Positions 22,384 to 33,179 of a stretch of DNA of 64,000 bases are shown here, one piece after another. The notes below the pieces were generated by a model, which had not been told where the DNA came from, did not search any database, and saw only the letters and a program-made list of their open reading frames with translations. The DNA is taken from positions 1,976,001-2,040,000 of the forward strand of contig CANTUR010000153.1 in assembly GCA_947683625.1 (NCBI GenBank), given 5' to 3'. This DNA comes from Mallotus nudiflorus (lineage: Eukaryota > Streptophyta > Magnoliopsida > Malpighiales > Euphorbiaceae). Every line of letters begins with the position of its first letter. Position 1 is the first letter of the stretch. Position numbers and translations under genes: made by a program.

Positions 22384-25262
22384 TGTCAAGACCCAAACCT
22401 AAATGGGCACGTGATCGACACTAGGGATTAGGAAAGCGTGTAGCTTTTGAAGCTCATAGTAAGCCTTAGAATTTTTTTGCAAATAAAATTAATCAACTTA
22501 TAAACTTTAAAGAAAATATAGTAGAGTTTCCTCTATATCAGGATAAAACCAAAACATGTAGAAAGAGCAAAAACTTCCAAAAATAATTTTCAATCAACAA
22601 TACTCCACCAATTCTCCAATAAACCATATCAAATACATATATCTCCAATAAAATAAGATCCACAATACAAATTATACAAAATAGTCTACTACTATGATGT
22701 TCTAGAATTCAAATACACAATATATATCAAATGGACTTATATAACATTGCTGGAAAAGAAGAAACCCAATGTAGACGACGATAACTATCAAGTTGATGGT
22801 GAGGTCTTGGAAAAATAAATTGAGGGGAATCATACCTCACTAAGTGAATCAATTTTATAAAATACATGCTGGTTTTAAAATAATTATTTAAAACCCCTTG
22901 TTAAATAAATTAACTATTTAAAATCCTTCAATTTTGTAAAATTAGATTTATATAAAATCCCTTTCAAATTCACCAAACACTTTAATACAAAATCCTCATA
23001 TGAAATCGTATAAATTAAAATCTTTGATGGAAAGCATGGTAGAACCTTAGACTTCAATTCTAATAGCCTTATTTCTTTAATCCAAGTGACTGTTGTCCTA
23101 AGAGCAAGCTCAGTCGAGTTATAGTTGCAGTCTAATTATCTATTCCTTTATTGATGTCCATAAGGCAAGTTCAACCAAGTTACATCTCATTTTTGGTCCA
23201 AGAGCACTAGCTCCATTGAGCTCAATTCACCTATTTCCCGAGAGCATAAGCTTCACCGAGCCATATCTATAACACTACCCAAGAACACAAGCTTTACCAA
23301 GCCACATTCTCAAATTTCTTAGACTCTAGATCTCAACTAGTACGTATGTGGTCCTAGTAGCACCCACTAGGTAGCACGTTCTATCATTTTTCTCCGAATC
23401 AACTTATATAATAAATAATTAAAATAAATAAAACAAAATAAAATAAATTCCACTAAAGCATCTTTTCAAATATTATTCATGTTAGTAAAATAGATAATCA
23501 TAAATAAATTCATATAATCAAATTAAATATTATATTAACCACATGAAAATTCTAGTTTAAATATTCTCAACAAATATTTCACAAAATTAATTCACAGGTG
23601 GAGCGTGTTGACCGACCTGTCCTCGACTATCTTTGCTTTACACCTCTTGCTCCCCAAATTGTCTAAATAAATAATATTTATTTGATTAAGTAACTTTAAA
23701 TAAATTCCCAAAATTCTTAGAAAATTTATAAAAATCCAACAATGATAAAATAGTCTTAAAACACTAAAATAATTAATTTTGATGCTCAAATAATTTTTTA
23801 AATGATTTAAACTAATATATATAGAAATATATAATTTTTCCCATATTCACTCCAGAATTTTTATAGCAAAATCCATGAAGATTTGAACTTCGGTCCAGTT
23901 ACAAAAAATGATCACCATAATATACTCTATTTATTAAAAATAACTCAAAATTTTTCCGAGCTAATTATTGTTCATCATCAGAATCTGGGTAGTACTTGCC
24001 GAATTCTCACTAGAAAACACAATATCAACCATTTATATCAAAATATTCCCCACAATTTATAGAATATATTAAAGGTCTCAAACAACCAAAAATGCTCATA
24101 GAAAAAGGAAATTGGAAAATATAAAGGAGTTTACTTTAAAATTCACCAAATATTCTGTTGATGAAGACCAGATGCAAGACTAGTGTCTATAGACTCCTGA
24201 GATAGTGGGGAATTAAGGAAAAATACTGATCTTAACTGATTGGAATTGAGATGAACATTCTACCTCCAAAAACTTTAGGCCGAATTTAAAAATAAAAATC
24301 TGAATTTTTTTTGGGCTTAATATGCTTAAGTGGTTGCTGCCATTGTGTAGAGGATGTCGAGAAATAGTTGGGTACAAAATTTCAGGTTAATTGAAGCTCA
24401 TTTGAATAGTGAACAGAGAAGAGAAAGGAGAAGGAAAATATAAGGATCAAATGAGATATTTGCTTGAACACACCTTTTTTTTCCTATGGTAGCCCCGACT
24501 TTGCAAATATATACACTCACATATCCATTTCTAGCAACTAGAAGCAACCCAAGACAACCAAAGTCAATTGACTAACTTAAGTAGCTTAGAAACTTTAATC
24601 AACCAAAAGCAACCACTTGCAACTAGTCATAAACAACCCCAAAACGACATCAAAACAACTAGCCTGTGTACACACAAAGCCACCTCAGGCAACTTCAAGC
24701 AACCTTCCTCAACCAAGCCACTAACAACTACAAAACGACCATATAGAAACTTCAAAAAGACAACAAAACAACTTCAAAACGACTATAAAAACAACTTAAA
24801 AATGACCAGCTGCATTTGCACTTCCTTAACCACCTTCCAAGCAACCAAAACAACTCCAAGCAATCCACCAAGCAACCAACCTACTTAAATAATTACAAGA
24901 CAACTATCAAGCAATTAATAATCAACCATTAACCAACATGTACCAAAGAAACTCACATCAACTTCAACCTTTATATATATATATAATAATCATTCCTTTT
25001 CCATTAAATCAACCAACTTCCACCAAAATCCACTTAATCAACCTTCTTCCTTTTTAACCCAATAACAAATATTCATTCTAAACAACCACCTTTGATCTTT
25101 ATAAATAAATAAATAAATAAATAAACATACATATACATATATATTCCAAATCAATCCATCAACCAATAATAAACATACATCAACCTATATCACCATATAT
25201 ATATATATATCTTCATCACCCGATTACTTTGTTATTCTCATATACGTTTTTTTGGTATTACA
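22384..25262 (-). repeat. 3' LTR of the Tekay element
   Basis: On the minus strand it starts TGTAATACC, just after AAGGGGGGAAGAA (polypurine tract), and ends TAGGTTTGGGTCTTGACA. That start and end are typical of Tekay/Del LTRs. The interior includes a low-complexity CAACTTCAAAACGAC-type stretch (24,540-25,060) and short AT microsatellites (25,090-25,210). Confidence 0.75.
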
Positions 25263-25316
25263 TTCTTCCCCCCTTATATAAAATTCATCCTCGAATTTTG
25301 AAATCTCCTTATCAAA

Positions 25317-25490
25317 CTCCAAATAAATAAGGATACTGACTATGCATATCCATTTCTGTCTCCCAAGTGCAATAATCTATTGTGTGGTTGTTCCATAACA
25401 CTTTCACCATTAAAATTTCCTTAGTACGATGCTGATGATCTACAATCACCATAGGATATTCCTCATATGACAAGTCCTCAATGAGTTCCA
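25317..25490 (-). pseudogene. Chromodomain of the Tekay element
   Basis: Minus strand: EDLSYEEYPMVIVDHQHRTK, then ILMVKVLWNNHTIDYCTWET and EMDMHSQYPYLF before a double stop. It corresponds to the short C-terminal chromodomain of Tekay elements (family form VKVLWxNHxxEEATWE), which directs integration to heterochromatin. The first aromatic positions are weak. It directly follows the integrase C terminus. Confidence 0.65.
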
Positions 25491-26330
25491 TTATTTGAGG
25501 CTCAAGAATACGAGAAGGATTAGAGATATATTCGTCAATATAGATTCCTGGAACACTAGGTGCATTTGAGATAATTCAGGTGGTAACATCAATCTATATG
25601 CCACTTCTCCAACTCTAGAACAAATCTCGAAAGGTCCAATGTATCTCGGGGCTAATTTTCCCTTCTTGCCAAATCTCATCACCCCTTTCATTGGAGACAC
25701 CTTCAAAAACACTATATCTCTAACTGAAAATGATACATCCTTTCTCTTAGGATTCACATAACTCTTTAGCCTACTAAAAGCTGTCTTTAACCTTTGCTGG
25801 ATAATAGGGATCTTCTCTGAAGTAACTTGCACTAACTCTGGGCCTGTTAGTTTCCTTTCTCTAACTTCCTAGCATAATGGTGATATACACTTCCTTCCAT
25901 ATAATGCTTCATATGGAGCCATCTCAATGCTTTCATGATAACTATTATTATATGCAAATTCAATCAATGGCAAGTGTAAATCCCATTGACCACCAAAGTC
26001 CATCACACATATTCTCAATATATCCTTTGATGTTCAAATGGTAATTTCTGACTAACCATTCAGTTGAAGATGAATTGTCGTGCTGAAATTAAGTCTTATG
26101 TCTAACGCCTTATGTAACTCTTGCCAAAAGATTAAAGTAAAAGTTTCCCCTCTATTCGACACAATACTTTCAAGTACACTATGAAGATAAATAATTCAAT
26201 TAATGTACAACCTTACTAATCTGTTTGTGGTGTATGTCTTCTTAATTGATAAGAAGTGAGCTAACTTGTTAGTCTGTCAACTATCACCCTAATAACATCA
26301 TAACCTCCAGTTGTATGAGGTAGTCACAAC
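25491..26330 (-). pseudogene. Integrase (core remnant and C-terminal domain) of the Tekay element
   Basis: Minus strand 26,100-25,850 reads a decayed core (ALDIRLNFSTTIHLQLNG, FGGQWDLHLPLIEFAYNNSY, APYEALYGRKC). ORF 25832-25491 gives the C-terminal GPY/F-type domain (VSFSVRDIVFLKVSPMKGVM, KLAPRYIGPFEICSRVGEVA). Family motifs are clear, but the catalytic triad is not readable as one frame. Confidence 0.8.
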
Positions 26331-26757
26331 ATCCATGGCAATCATACCCTATTTCCACTTTGGAATGGGCAACTGTTATAACAATTATGAGGGTCTTTAA
26401 TGTTCCAACTTCACTTGCTATACAAATTTTGCAATGTCTCTTTTCATCCCATCCAACTAGTAATCAACTTTCAAATCATGATTACATCTTTATAAAACCT
26501 AAATGAACATTGTAAGCAGAAAAATGAGCTTCTTCCATAATTTTTTTTCTTAACTCATCCACATCCAGCACACATAACCTAGTGCCCAAACATAGTACAC
26601 CCTCACCATCAATCATAAAATCTCTAGATTAACCCTGTTGCACGTCTAACATTATCCTTCGCAACTGTGGATCCCTTCTCTGAGATGCTTTGACTCTATC
26701 CAAGTACACTGATCGTACTTTGAATTGAGCTAATAGACATAACTTGGCTACCTACCA

Positions 26758-27197
26758 TTAAAACCCTTGATCAATCAATTCATACAACTCTTTAATGATT
26801 GCCTTATTTTTCGAGCTGAAGTGAGCAAGGCTTCTCGTTGACTTTTTACTCAATGCATCTGCTACCACATTAGCTTTACCTGAATGGTATAAAATCAAGC
26901 AATTATAATCTTTCAAAAGTCCCATCCATTGCCTCTGCCTAAAGTTCAAATCTTTTTGTTGGAAAATATACTTTAGGCTCTTGTGGTTAGTGTATATTTC
27001 ACAAGTAACACCATATAAGTAATACCTCCAAATCTTCAATGTAAACACTATTGTTGCCATTTCCAAATCATTAGTAGGGTAGTTCTACTCATGCTTTTTT
27101 AACTGATGTGAAGCACAAGCAACTAATCTTCCATTATGCATCAATACACACTCCAATCCTACTCGAGAAGCATCACAATACACAGTATACCCTATAC
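26758..27197 (-). pseudogene. RNase H of the Tekay element (first catalytic region at the break)
   Basis: It starts at 27,197 with GYTVYCDASRVG (first Asp) and continues in ORF 27066-26758: MEMATIVFTLKIWRYYLYGV (Glu in LEMA), then CEIYTNHKSLKYIFQQKDLN, where the third catalytic Asp of the family YTDHKSL is Asn, and GKANVVADALSKKS. In-frame TAG codons interrupt it upstream. The truncation edge coincides with the start of unrelated DNA at about 27,200. Confidence 0.8.
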
Positions 27198-27724
27198 TAG
27201 TTGGGAGCTATCCCTGCTCCCCTGATGAGCCCATGGGAGGGCGAAACCAATGAGCATCGGAGATGGATTAAGGCTTACCCTTAGGTATGTGGAAGACTTA
27301 AGGTGTTGCACGGGGATTGTCCCTACGCTTAAACTCTGACCCCGTGATAATATGTTGCTTCCAAATGTTGAGGATGAAGTTGTAGACCCTAGACATGCTT
27401 TGGCTTTTAAACAAATATGGTATAGATCTTCAGTGTGCCCAGGACTAGCATGTATGAATTGTTATAGATCTCTATTGGTTCAAGAAGCTAGAACTGTTGG
27501 ATCCTTAATCCAATATTTATTTTGAGAAGAATATCTCCTAATTGACCATGTACTAGTAGTGTTATAAATCATACATAAGCGATGTAATTAATAGTGACTG
27601 TTTGCACTTACATAGCTATTGATCTTTTTGATTACTTGCATGGCTTTGCAGCCTTTATATTAGCTGTAACTATGTATATGTTCTTACCTTTCCATCTAAT
27701 TGGCTCCTGCATGACTGTCCTGCA
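27198..27724. other. Unassigned sequence between Tekay break and NERD-like relic
   Basis: No ORF of note. The first 180 bp (27,205-27,380) are less AT-rich than the surroundings and contain a TGCACGGGGATTGTCCCTA near-palindrome. The rest looks like intron of the following pseudogene. Confidence 0.3.
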
Positions 27725-29375
27725 GTATTTAATCACCCATGTGTAGAAAAAGATGATTCTTTCTTGGAGACTCAGGTTCCCTGGACCAGCAGTAAGTTTC
27801 TAGTTTCTATTTATGGTTGCTGCTCTGTATTCAATCATTTTCAATTAAATTTTAACTCTCAATTGAGAGCTAGCATGAAAACATCTGGTATTTCAGGACA
27901 TTTATATATCTTTTTAAGAGCATATATATCTTATTAAAATGCTGAGGAATGAGTACTAAATTGCCTGGATAATAGTTAGTAGTGCCTGGGCAGCATGTCA
28001 AGTCCCTTAACTCTGTCGAGTCTTAGCTGGGCTCTTTTGGGATGCTTTGGATATGATCCATCAGTGCCTGTTCTCACCTATATACCTATCTATATCACCA
28101 TAATCTGAGTGCAAAATAATTTCTAACATACCAGGAATACAGCACATGGTTCCACTGACCATGCTGACATTATTTATCTGTGGTATAATTTTTTCTTCAT
28201 ATGGAGCATGAGGAGCTCACGTTTTCTATGAACTTCCTATAATCTAAGACCCCCAACAGAACCCAGCTGAACTATTCTCCGATTCTACAATAAAATTTAG
28301 TCGGCTGAATTTTTTTTTTTTTTCCTCGTTAATGAAAGTGAAATGTAGCATTAGCTAATTTCCACTCTAATAGCAAGTTACTTTCAGTGGCTGCATTATT
28401 TCTCCTATATGTTTTTTCCAGCTTGTAAAATGATAAATTTTAACTTTCAGGGTGGCATTTCTGCTTCATTTGCAGCAGTACCCAAAATTTCAATGCTTTT
28501 GTTGTCCAAAGGCTGTATGTAGACAGCGCCTCCACAATGCTAAGTTTGCAGTTGTTAGATGGAAAAGAGGATTTTGCAGTCATTGCTCAACACTTGCAGG
28601 GTTTATAGAGGGGATAAAGGATCTAGACTCTGTTGCAGTATGGACTATTTCTTATAGTTTCTTGTATATCAGATTCTATAGTTGTTTACTGATATTACCT
28701 TGCTTGCTAAGAAAAATCTCACGATATGCTTGAAATGCTACTTGGGGATTTGAAAATGTGATTGCATATATGTCCTTGAGACTTAAAACGTAAAATATAT
28801 GAAAAAAAATTATTAGAAAATGCTGAGGGATTAAAAATCTAACCTGAGGAGAGCTTAGATTAATTTCTGCTATCATTAGGAGGTGTTTTTAAATAATAAC
28901 AGAATAACTTAAGCCAATGCTGAAAGCATCAAACTTCTCTACTTGAAGAGGAGTTTAGCAGGAAGAATTGACAAAGCAAACTGATATATTTGATGCTAAA
29001 GTAATTGGAAGTTTGTGAGAACCAAATCTGATCCTTGTGACTACTGGCACAAAAGTCCTTGTCAGCATTCTATCACTAGTTGGTATAAATTTTGTGTTCT
29101 TTTAGCCATCTTCTTTTATGAAGATGATAGTGTAATTGATAAAAGTAGTTAGATAAATTGCATGACCATTAGCAACATTATCTTTGATGCACTGGATTCA
29201 AGTTATCTAGTTATTGGTATGGAATGCTTCCTTGTACAATTTTTCACGCATAAAATCTTGCAACTCACCGCTGTATCAGCACAGTATATAATTATCTTGA
29301 ACATTTACAGTCGTAAGGAGAACTCCAAGAATGGAGAAGTGAATGCAGATATTCTTCTACAATCAACAAGAGGAC
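27725..29375 (+). pseudogene. NERD/ZC3H19-44-like PHD and Plus-3 gene fragment, copy 1
   Basis: Four exon-like pieces with plant splice borders. 27725-27791 (after TGCAG, before GTAAGT) reads FNHPCVEKDDSFLETQVPW, part of a PHD finger. 28451-28637 (after TTTCAG, before GTATGG) reads QCFCCPKAVC, NAKFAVVRWKRGFCSHCSTL, the Cys-rich second half of the finger. About 28,912-29,068 reads LLYLKRSLA and, after a frameshift, EELTKQTDIFDAKVIGS, the start of a Plus-3 domain. 29311-29372 (after TTTACAG) reads NSKNGEVNADILLQ, the next Plus-3 exon. In plants this family (PHD, SWIB, Plus-3, GYF, CCCH) includes NERD, which acts in RNA-directed DNA methylation. Here the acidic/SWIB exon present in copy 2 is missing, a Cys is replaced by Arg (CRQRL for CxxCL), and stops and frameshifts show it is dead. 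Confidence 0.7.
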
Positions 29376-30310
29376 ACAAGCAACAAAGTCATATCTATTT
29401 TCTACATAAAACATTATCCTATTTAAAATATAAAACTACATCTGTTGATTTATGGTCACTTCACATATAATGCCATTTATGTTAGTTAATTCTGAATGTG
29501 ACCACATTAACAAAAGTTTTTAAACTAAGTGTTAACTATGCATTTAGCTGTTGAGATTTGAGTGATGCAAGATACTCCCTCCAATGCCACTTTTGCCTAT
29601 TAACATTTACAAGGTGATATGTGATTGTAGACCTTGTCTAATTTTTTGAGCCATTCCTCAATTAATTACTGGAAAGTTTGGAGTACACATGCCATTTTTA
29701 ACTATTTAATGATCAGTAAGTCGATTCACATTTATTACATAATGGTCACCATAGAATACTTGATGCCTTGTTTTTAACAAATGAGAGCATAAATGTGCAA
29801 AACTTGAAATGGAAAATGTTTATGCATCTTCATGTATTGGGAGTTAAGATTGTGCCAAAAATACAACTAACTGAAATAATATTTGATTTTTTTTTGTGTG
29901 TGCAAAATAAGAAAGCTTCACTATTCATTTATTCTTTTGAGTTTTTAAATGGCGGAATAGCAGGAGAATAAAATGTCAAAAAAAAAAAAAAAAAAGACAA
30001 TAATGAACATTTTGTTAAACAAATTCTAAAAAACATATACATATATATATAATCGAGCACTACATGTTGCTATTTTAAAATGATGTAAATACTAAGGGTG
30101 TATCAACCTAGTTGAGATATTCAAGTGCATTCCTAATTTATGGCCTCCAATTATTTACTAAAAAAAAATATTGATATTTTATAATTTTGACATTGTCTCC
30201 TACTTCATTTATTTCTTCTTAAAATTTTTTATTTTGTCAAAAATATATTTTGGTTTTAATATGCTTTATTTTGTACTTACTGAAATTTAATTACTTGCAA
30301 ATTTTGAATC
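29376..30310. other. AT-rich intergenic DNA, no gene
   Basis: No coding, RNA or element signal that I can support. A poly-A run lies at about 29,978-29,995. Confidence 0.4.
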
Positions 30311-30315
30311 TTCCT
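30311..30315. repeat. Target site duplication TTCCT (left of tandem mini-retroelement)
   Basis: TTCCT precedes the TGATGTAG start of LTR1 and recurs at 33175-33179 after the CTACATCA end of LTR4. No such duplication brackets the inner LTRs. Confidence 0.8.
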
Positions 30316-30793
30316 TGATGTAGAGCAACAAGTCTTAGAATGAGTTTGCAGAACAATGAATAACAAATATAATTTATTATTATTATTATTAGGATTTGAT
30401 TTTTATTTTAATTTTGTATTGATTAGAAATTGACTTTCCTATATTATTAGGGATTTGATTTCCTACCATAGCTAGAATTGTCTTTATTTTTATTTTCTAA
30501 ATAAAAATTAGGGTTGGTAAGTTTGTACCACCCTATAAATATAAAAGCCTTAGGGCTATGTGAGATGGGTTTTTGTTGAATTGATAATCAGAATTTTATT
30601 TTCCCCATTTTTGGTATTCCTTTGTGTGAATTAATGAATATTGATGCCTATATCCTGGTATTTGTGTGCAAATCAACAAGTTGTAGAAGATTGATTTCTG
30701 ACATTCATGCGCGAATCAACAGACTTCAATATTTATCCCTTTGTTCTTTTATTTTATTCTTATTTTTATTTCTTTTAAGCTTTCGCTACATCA
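30316..30793 (+). repeat. LTR1 of the tandem mini-retroelement
   Basis: 478 bp; carries a short (ATT)n tract and a CCACCCTATAAATATAAAAG TATA region (about 30,528). Confidence 0.85.
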
Positions 30794-30796
30794 GTT

Positions 30797-30809
30797 TGGT
30801 ATCAAAGCC
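30797..30809 (+). other. Primer binding site of internal region 1
   Basis: TGGTATCAAAGCC, one transition from the plant initiator-Met site TGGTATCAGAGCC, three bases (GTT) after the end of LTR1. Confidence 0.8.
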
Positions 30810-30828
30810 GAATTGATCCTTATTAATC

Positions 30829-31092
30829 ATGCTCATAAAGTATTATGAAGAGAGCTTATTCTATGATATTGATGACAGTGATGATGAAGATGTGTTTATT
30901 GAAGATGAGCCAATATTTGATGAAGAGGATGAGGGCGATGTTGAATATATTGACTTCATTGGCATTGATGAAATTCTTTACTCTTGTGCTCCTTTAATTT
31001 CTACTTTGAATGAATTACAAGTTGATGGTGATGGTGGATCTATGATGTTCTATGCATTTATGAGTAAATTTGTTTCACAATATTTGGGCTAA
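30829..31092 (+). CDS. Acidic ORF of mini-retroelement, copy 1 (shortened)
   Basis: 87 codons from an ATG 20 bp after the primer binding site: MLIKYYEESLFYDIDDSDDE, then a Glu/Asp-rich FDEEDEGDVEYIDFIGIDEI. It matches copy 2 at about 84% of positions but stops at TAA 31090-31092, where copy 2 reads GAA and goes on. The end of the longer copy (RGRIFSTLEE next to the polypurine tract) resembles the far C terminus of gypsy polyproteins. I infer a deletion product joining a gag-side acidic segment to the last pol codons. No function is known. Confidence 0.5.
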   Translation: MLIKYYEESLFYDIDDSDDEDVFIEDEPIFDEEDEGDVEYIDFIGIDEILYSCAPLISTLNELQVDGDGGSMMFYAFMSKFVSQYLG

Positions 31093-31126
31093 ATTCGAAG
31101 ACAAATTTTCTCTACCCTGGAGGGAA

Positions 31127-31652
31127 TGATGCAAAGCAACAAGTCTTGAAATGAGTTTGCAGAACAATGGATAATAGATATAATTTTATTATTATTATTA
31201 TTATTATTGTTGTTGTTGTTGTTGTTGTTGTCGTCATTATTATTATTATTATTAGGATTTGATTTTTATTTTAATTTAGTATTGATTAGAAATTGACTTT
31301 CCTATATTGTTAGGGATTTGATTTCCTACCTTAGCTAGAATTGTCTTTATTTTTATTTCCTAAATAAAAATTAGGTTGGTAGGTTTGTGTCACCCTATAA
31401 ATATATAAGCCTTAAGGCTATGCGAGATAGTTTTTGTTGAATTGATAATCATATTTCAATTTTCCTAATTTTTGGTATTCCTTTGTGTGAATCAATGAAT
31501 ATTGATACCTATATCCTGGTATTTGTACACAAATCAACAGGTTGTAGAAGATTGATTTCTGACATTCGTGCGCGAATCAACAGACTTCAATATTTATCCC
31601 ATTTTTTTAATTTTATTCTTATTTTTATTTCTTTTAAGCTTCCGCTACATCG
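31127..31652 (+). repeat. LTR2 of the tandem mini-retroelement
   Basis: 526 bp. Follows GGAGGGAA. Carries a compound (TTA)n(TTG)n(TTA)n microsatellite at 31,183-31,254. Ends CTACATCG (final A changed to G). Confidence 0.85.
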
Positions 31653-31656
31653 GTTA
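31653..31656 (+). other. GTTA junction between LTR2 and LTR3
   Basis: The 4 bp equal GTT, the bases that lie between LTR1 and its primer binding site, plus A, the base that precedes LTR2 and LTR4. This is what end-to-end joining of two linear cDNAs, or a 2-LTR circle, would leave. Confidence 0.65.
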
Positions 31657-31713
31657 TGATGTAGAGTAACAAGTCTTGGAATGAGTTTGCAGAACAATGA
31701 ATAGCAGATATAA

Positions 31714-31753
<40 letters not shown>

Positions 31754-32222
31754 GTTGTTGTTGTTGTTGTTGTTGTTATTATTATTATTATTATTATTAG
31801 GATTTGATTTTTATTTTAATTTAGTATTGATTAGAAATTGACTTTCCTATATTGTTAGGGATTTGATTTCCTACCTTAGCTAGAATTGTCTTTATTTTTA
31901 TTTCCTAAATAAAAATTAGGTTTGGTAGGTTTGTGCCACCCTACAAATATGTAAGCCTTAGGGCTATGTGAGGTGGTTTTTTGTTGAATTGATAATCAGA
32001 TTTTTATTTTCCTCATTTTCAATATTCCTTTATGTGAATCAACAAATATTGATGTCTATATCCTGGTATTTGTGTGCAAATCAACAGGTTGTAGAAGATT
32101 GATTTTTGGAATTCGTGCGTGAATCAACAGACTTCAATATTAATCCCATTTGTTCAATATTAATCCCATTTGTTCTTTTATTTTATTCTTATTTTTATTT
32201 CTTTTAAGCTTCTACTACATCA
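31657..32222 (+). repeat. LTR3 of the tandem mini-retroelement
   Basis: 566 bp. Has an expanded (TTA)n(TTG)n(TTA)n tract at 31,711-31,799 and a direct duplication of CAATATTAATCCCATTTGTT near 32,133-32,175. Confidence 0.85.
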
Positions 32223-32225
32223 ATT

Positions 32226-32238
32226 TGGTATCAGAGCT
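32226..32238 (+). other. Primer binding site of internal region 2
   Basis: TGGTATCAGAGCT, 12 of 13 bases as in the plant initiator-Met site, three bases (ATT) after LTR3. Confidence 0.85.
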
Positions 32239-32257
32239 GAATTGATCCTTATTAATC

Positions 32258-32563
32258 ATGCCGATAGAGTATTATGAAGAGAGCTTATTCTATGATACTG
32301 ATGATGATGAGGATGAAGATGTGTTTATTAGAGATGAGCTAATATTTGATGAAGAGGATGAGGGCGATGTTGAATATATTGACTTCATTGGCATTGATGA
32401 AATTCTTTACTCTTGTGCTTCTTTAATTTCTATTTTGAAGGAATTACAAGTTGATGGTGATGGTGGATCTCTGATATTCTATGCATTTGTGAGAAAATTT
32501 GTTTCACAATATTTGGACGAAATTCGAGGACGAATTTTCTCTACCTTGGAGGAAATGGTGTAG
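32258..32563 (+). CDS. Acidic ORF of mini-retroelement, copy 2 (101 codons)
   Basis: Open from the ATG 20 bp after the primer binding site to a stop 8 bp inside LTR4. The start is MPIEYYEESLFYDTDDDEDE, followed by Glu/Asp-rich text, YIDFIGIDEILYS, and a C terminus DEIRGRIFSTLEEMV. No transmembrane segment, Cys/His motif or enzyme motif is visible. It is predicted to be very acidic. The intact frame in a second copy may reflect youth rather than selection, because most differences from copy 1 change an amino acid. Confidence 0.5.
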   Translation: MPIEYYEESLFYDTDDDEDEDVFIRDELIFDEEDEGDVEYIDFIGIDEILYSCASLISILKELQVDGDGGSLIFYAFVRKFVSQYLDEIRGRIFSTLEEMV

Positions 32564-32617
32564 AGCAATAAGTATTGGAATGAGTTTGCAGAATAATGGA
32601 TAATAGATATAATTTTT

Positions 32618-32659
<42 letters not shown>

Positions 32660-32689
32660 TAATAATAATAATAAGAATAATAATAATAA

Positions 32690-32773
<84 letters not shown>

Positions 32774-33174
32774 GATTTGATTTTTATTTTAATTTAGTAT
32801 TGATTAGAAATTGACTTTCCTATATTTTTAAGGATTTGATTTCCTACCTTAGCTAGAATTGTCTTTATTTTTATTTCTTAAATAAAAATTAGGGTTGGTA
32901 GGTTTGTGCTACTCTATAAATATGTAAGCCTTGGGGCTATGTGAGATGGTTTTTTGTTGAATTGATAATCAAATTTCTATTTTCCTAATTTTCGGTATTC
33001 CTTTGTGTGAATCAACGAATATTGATGCATATATCCTGGTATTTGTGTGCAAATCAACAGGTTGTAGAAGATTGATTTCTGGCATTCGTGCGCGAATCAA
33101 CAGACTTCAATATTTATCCCTTTGTTCTTTTATTTTATTCTTATTTTTATTTCTTTTAAGCTTCCGCTACATCA
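32556..33174 (+). repeat. LTR4 of the tandem mini-retroelement
   Basis: 619 bp. Its microsatellite differs from the other LTRs: a long (AAT)n run (32,621-32,740) turns into (ATT)n (32,741-32,771), a perfect hairpin former. Confidence 0.85.
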
Positions 33175-33179
33175 TTCCT

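Larger units (their letters stand above)
22384..27197 (-). mobile_element. Tekay (Del) chromovirus, 5'-truncated
   Basis: Minus strand: RNase H, integrase, chromodomain, a polypurine tract and a 2.88 kb 3' LTR, in the order expected for the 3' half of a Tekay/Del Ty3/gypsy element. The pol part breaks off at about 27,197 within the first RNase H motif. RT, protease, gag and the 5' LTR are missing. Stops and frame changes are common. Confidence 0.8.
30316..33174 (+). mobile_element. Tandem pair of small non-autonomous LTR elements (LTR-int-LTR / LTR-int-LTR)
   Basis: Four LTRs (30316-30793, 31127-31652, 31657-32222, 32556-33174) and two internal regions of about 333 bp. LTRs begin TGATGTAG (variants TGATGCAA, TGGTGTAG) and end CTACATCA (once CTACATCG), so the termini are an 8-bp inverted repeat. 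Each internal region begins 3 nt after the LTR with an initiator-Met type primer binding site and ends with a GGAGG(G)AA polypurine tract. The inner LTRs touch with only GTTA between them. One 5-bp duplication flanks the whole. Size and lack of pol fit a TRIM/LARD class; the enzymes must have come from elsewhere. Confidence 0.85.

Noticed and set aside
24568..24888. 106-codon Thr/Gln/Asn-rich plus-strand ORF
   Set aside because: It lies inside the Tekay LTR on the opposite strand and is built from CAACTTCAAAACGAC-type low-complexity repeats. No gene-like motif.
27205..27380. Less AT-rich segment considered as rRNA or organelle insert
   Set aside because: No recognisable rRNA, tRNA or organelle gene motif; left unassigned.
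30400..33150. Cassandra-type TRIM (5S rRNA-bearing)
   Set aside because: No 5S rRNA promoter-like segment (A box, intermediate element, C box) was recognised in the LTRs.
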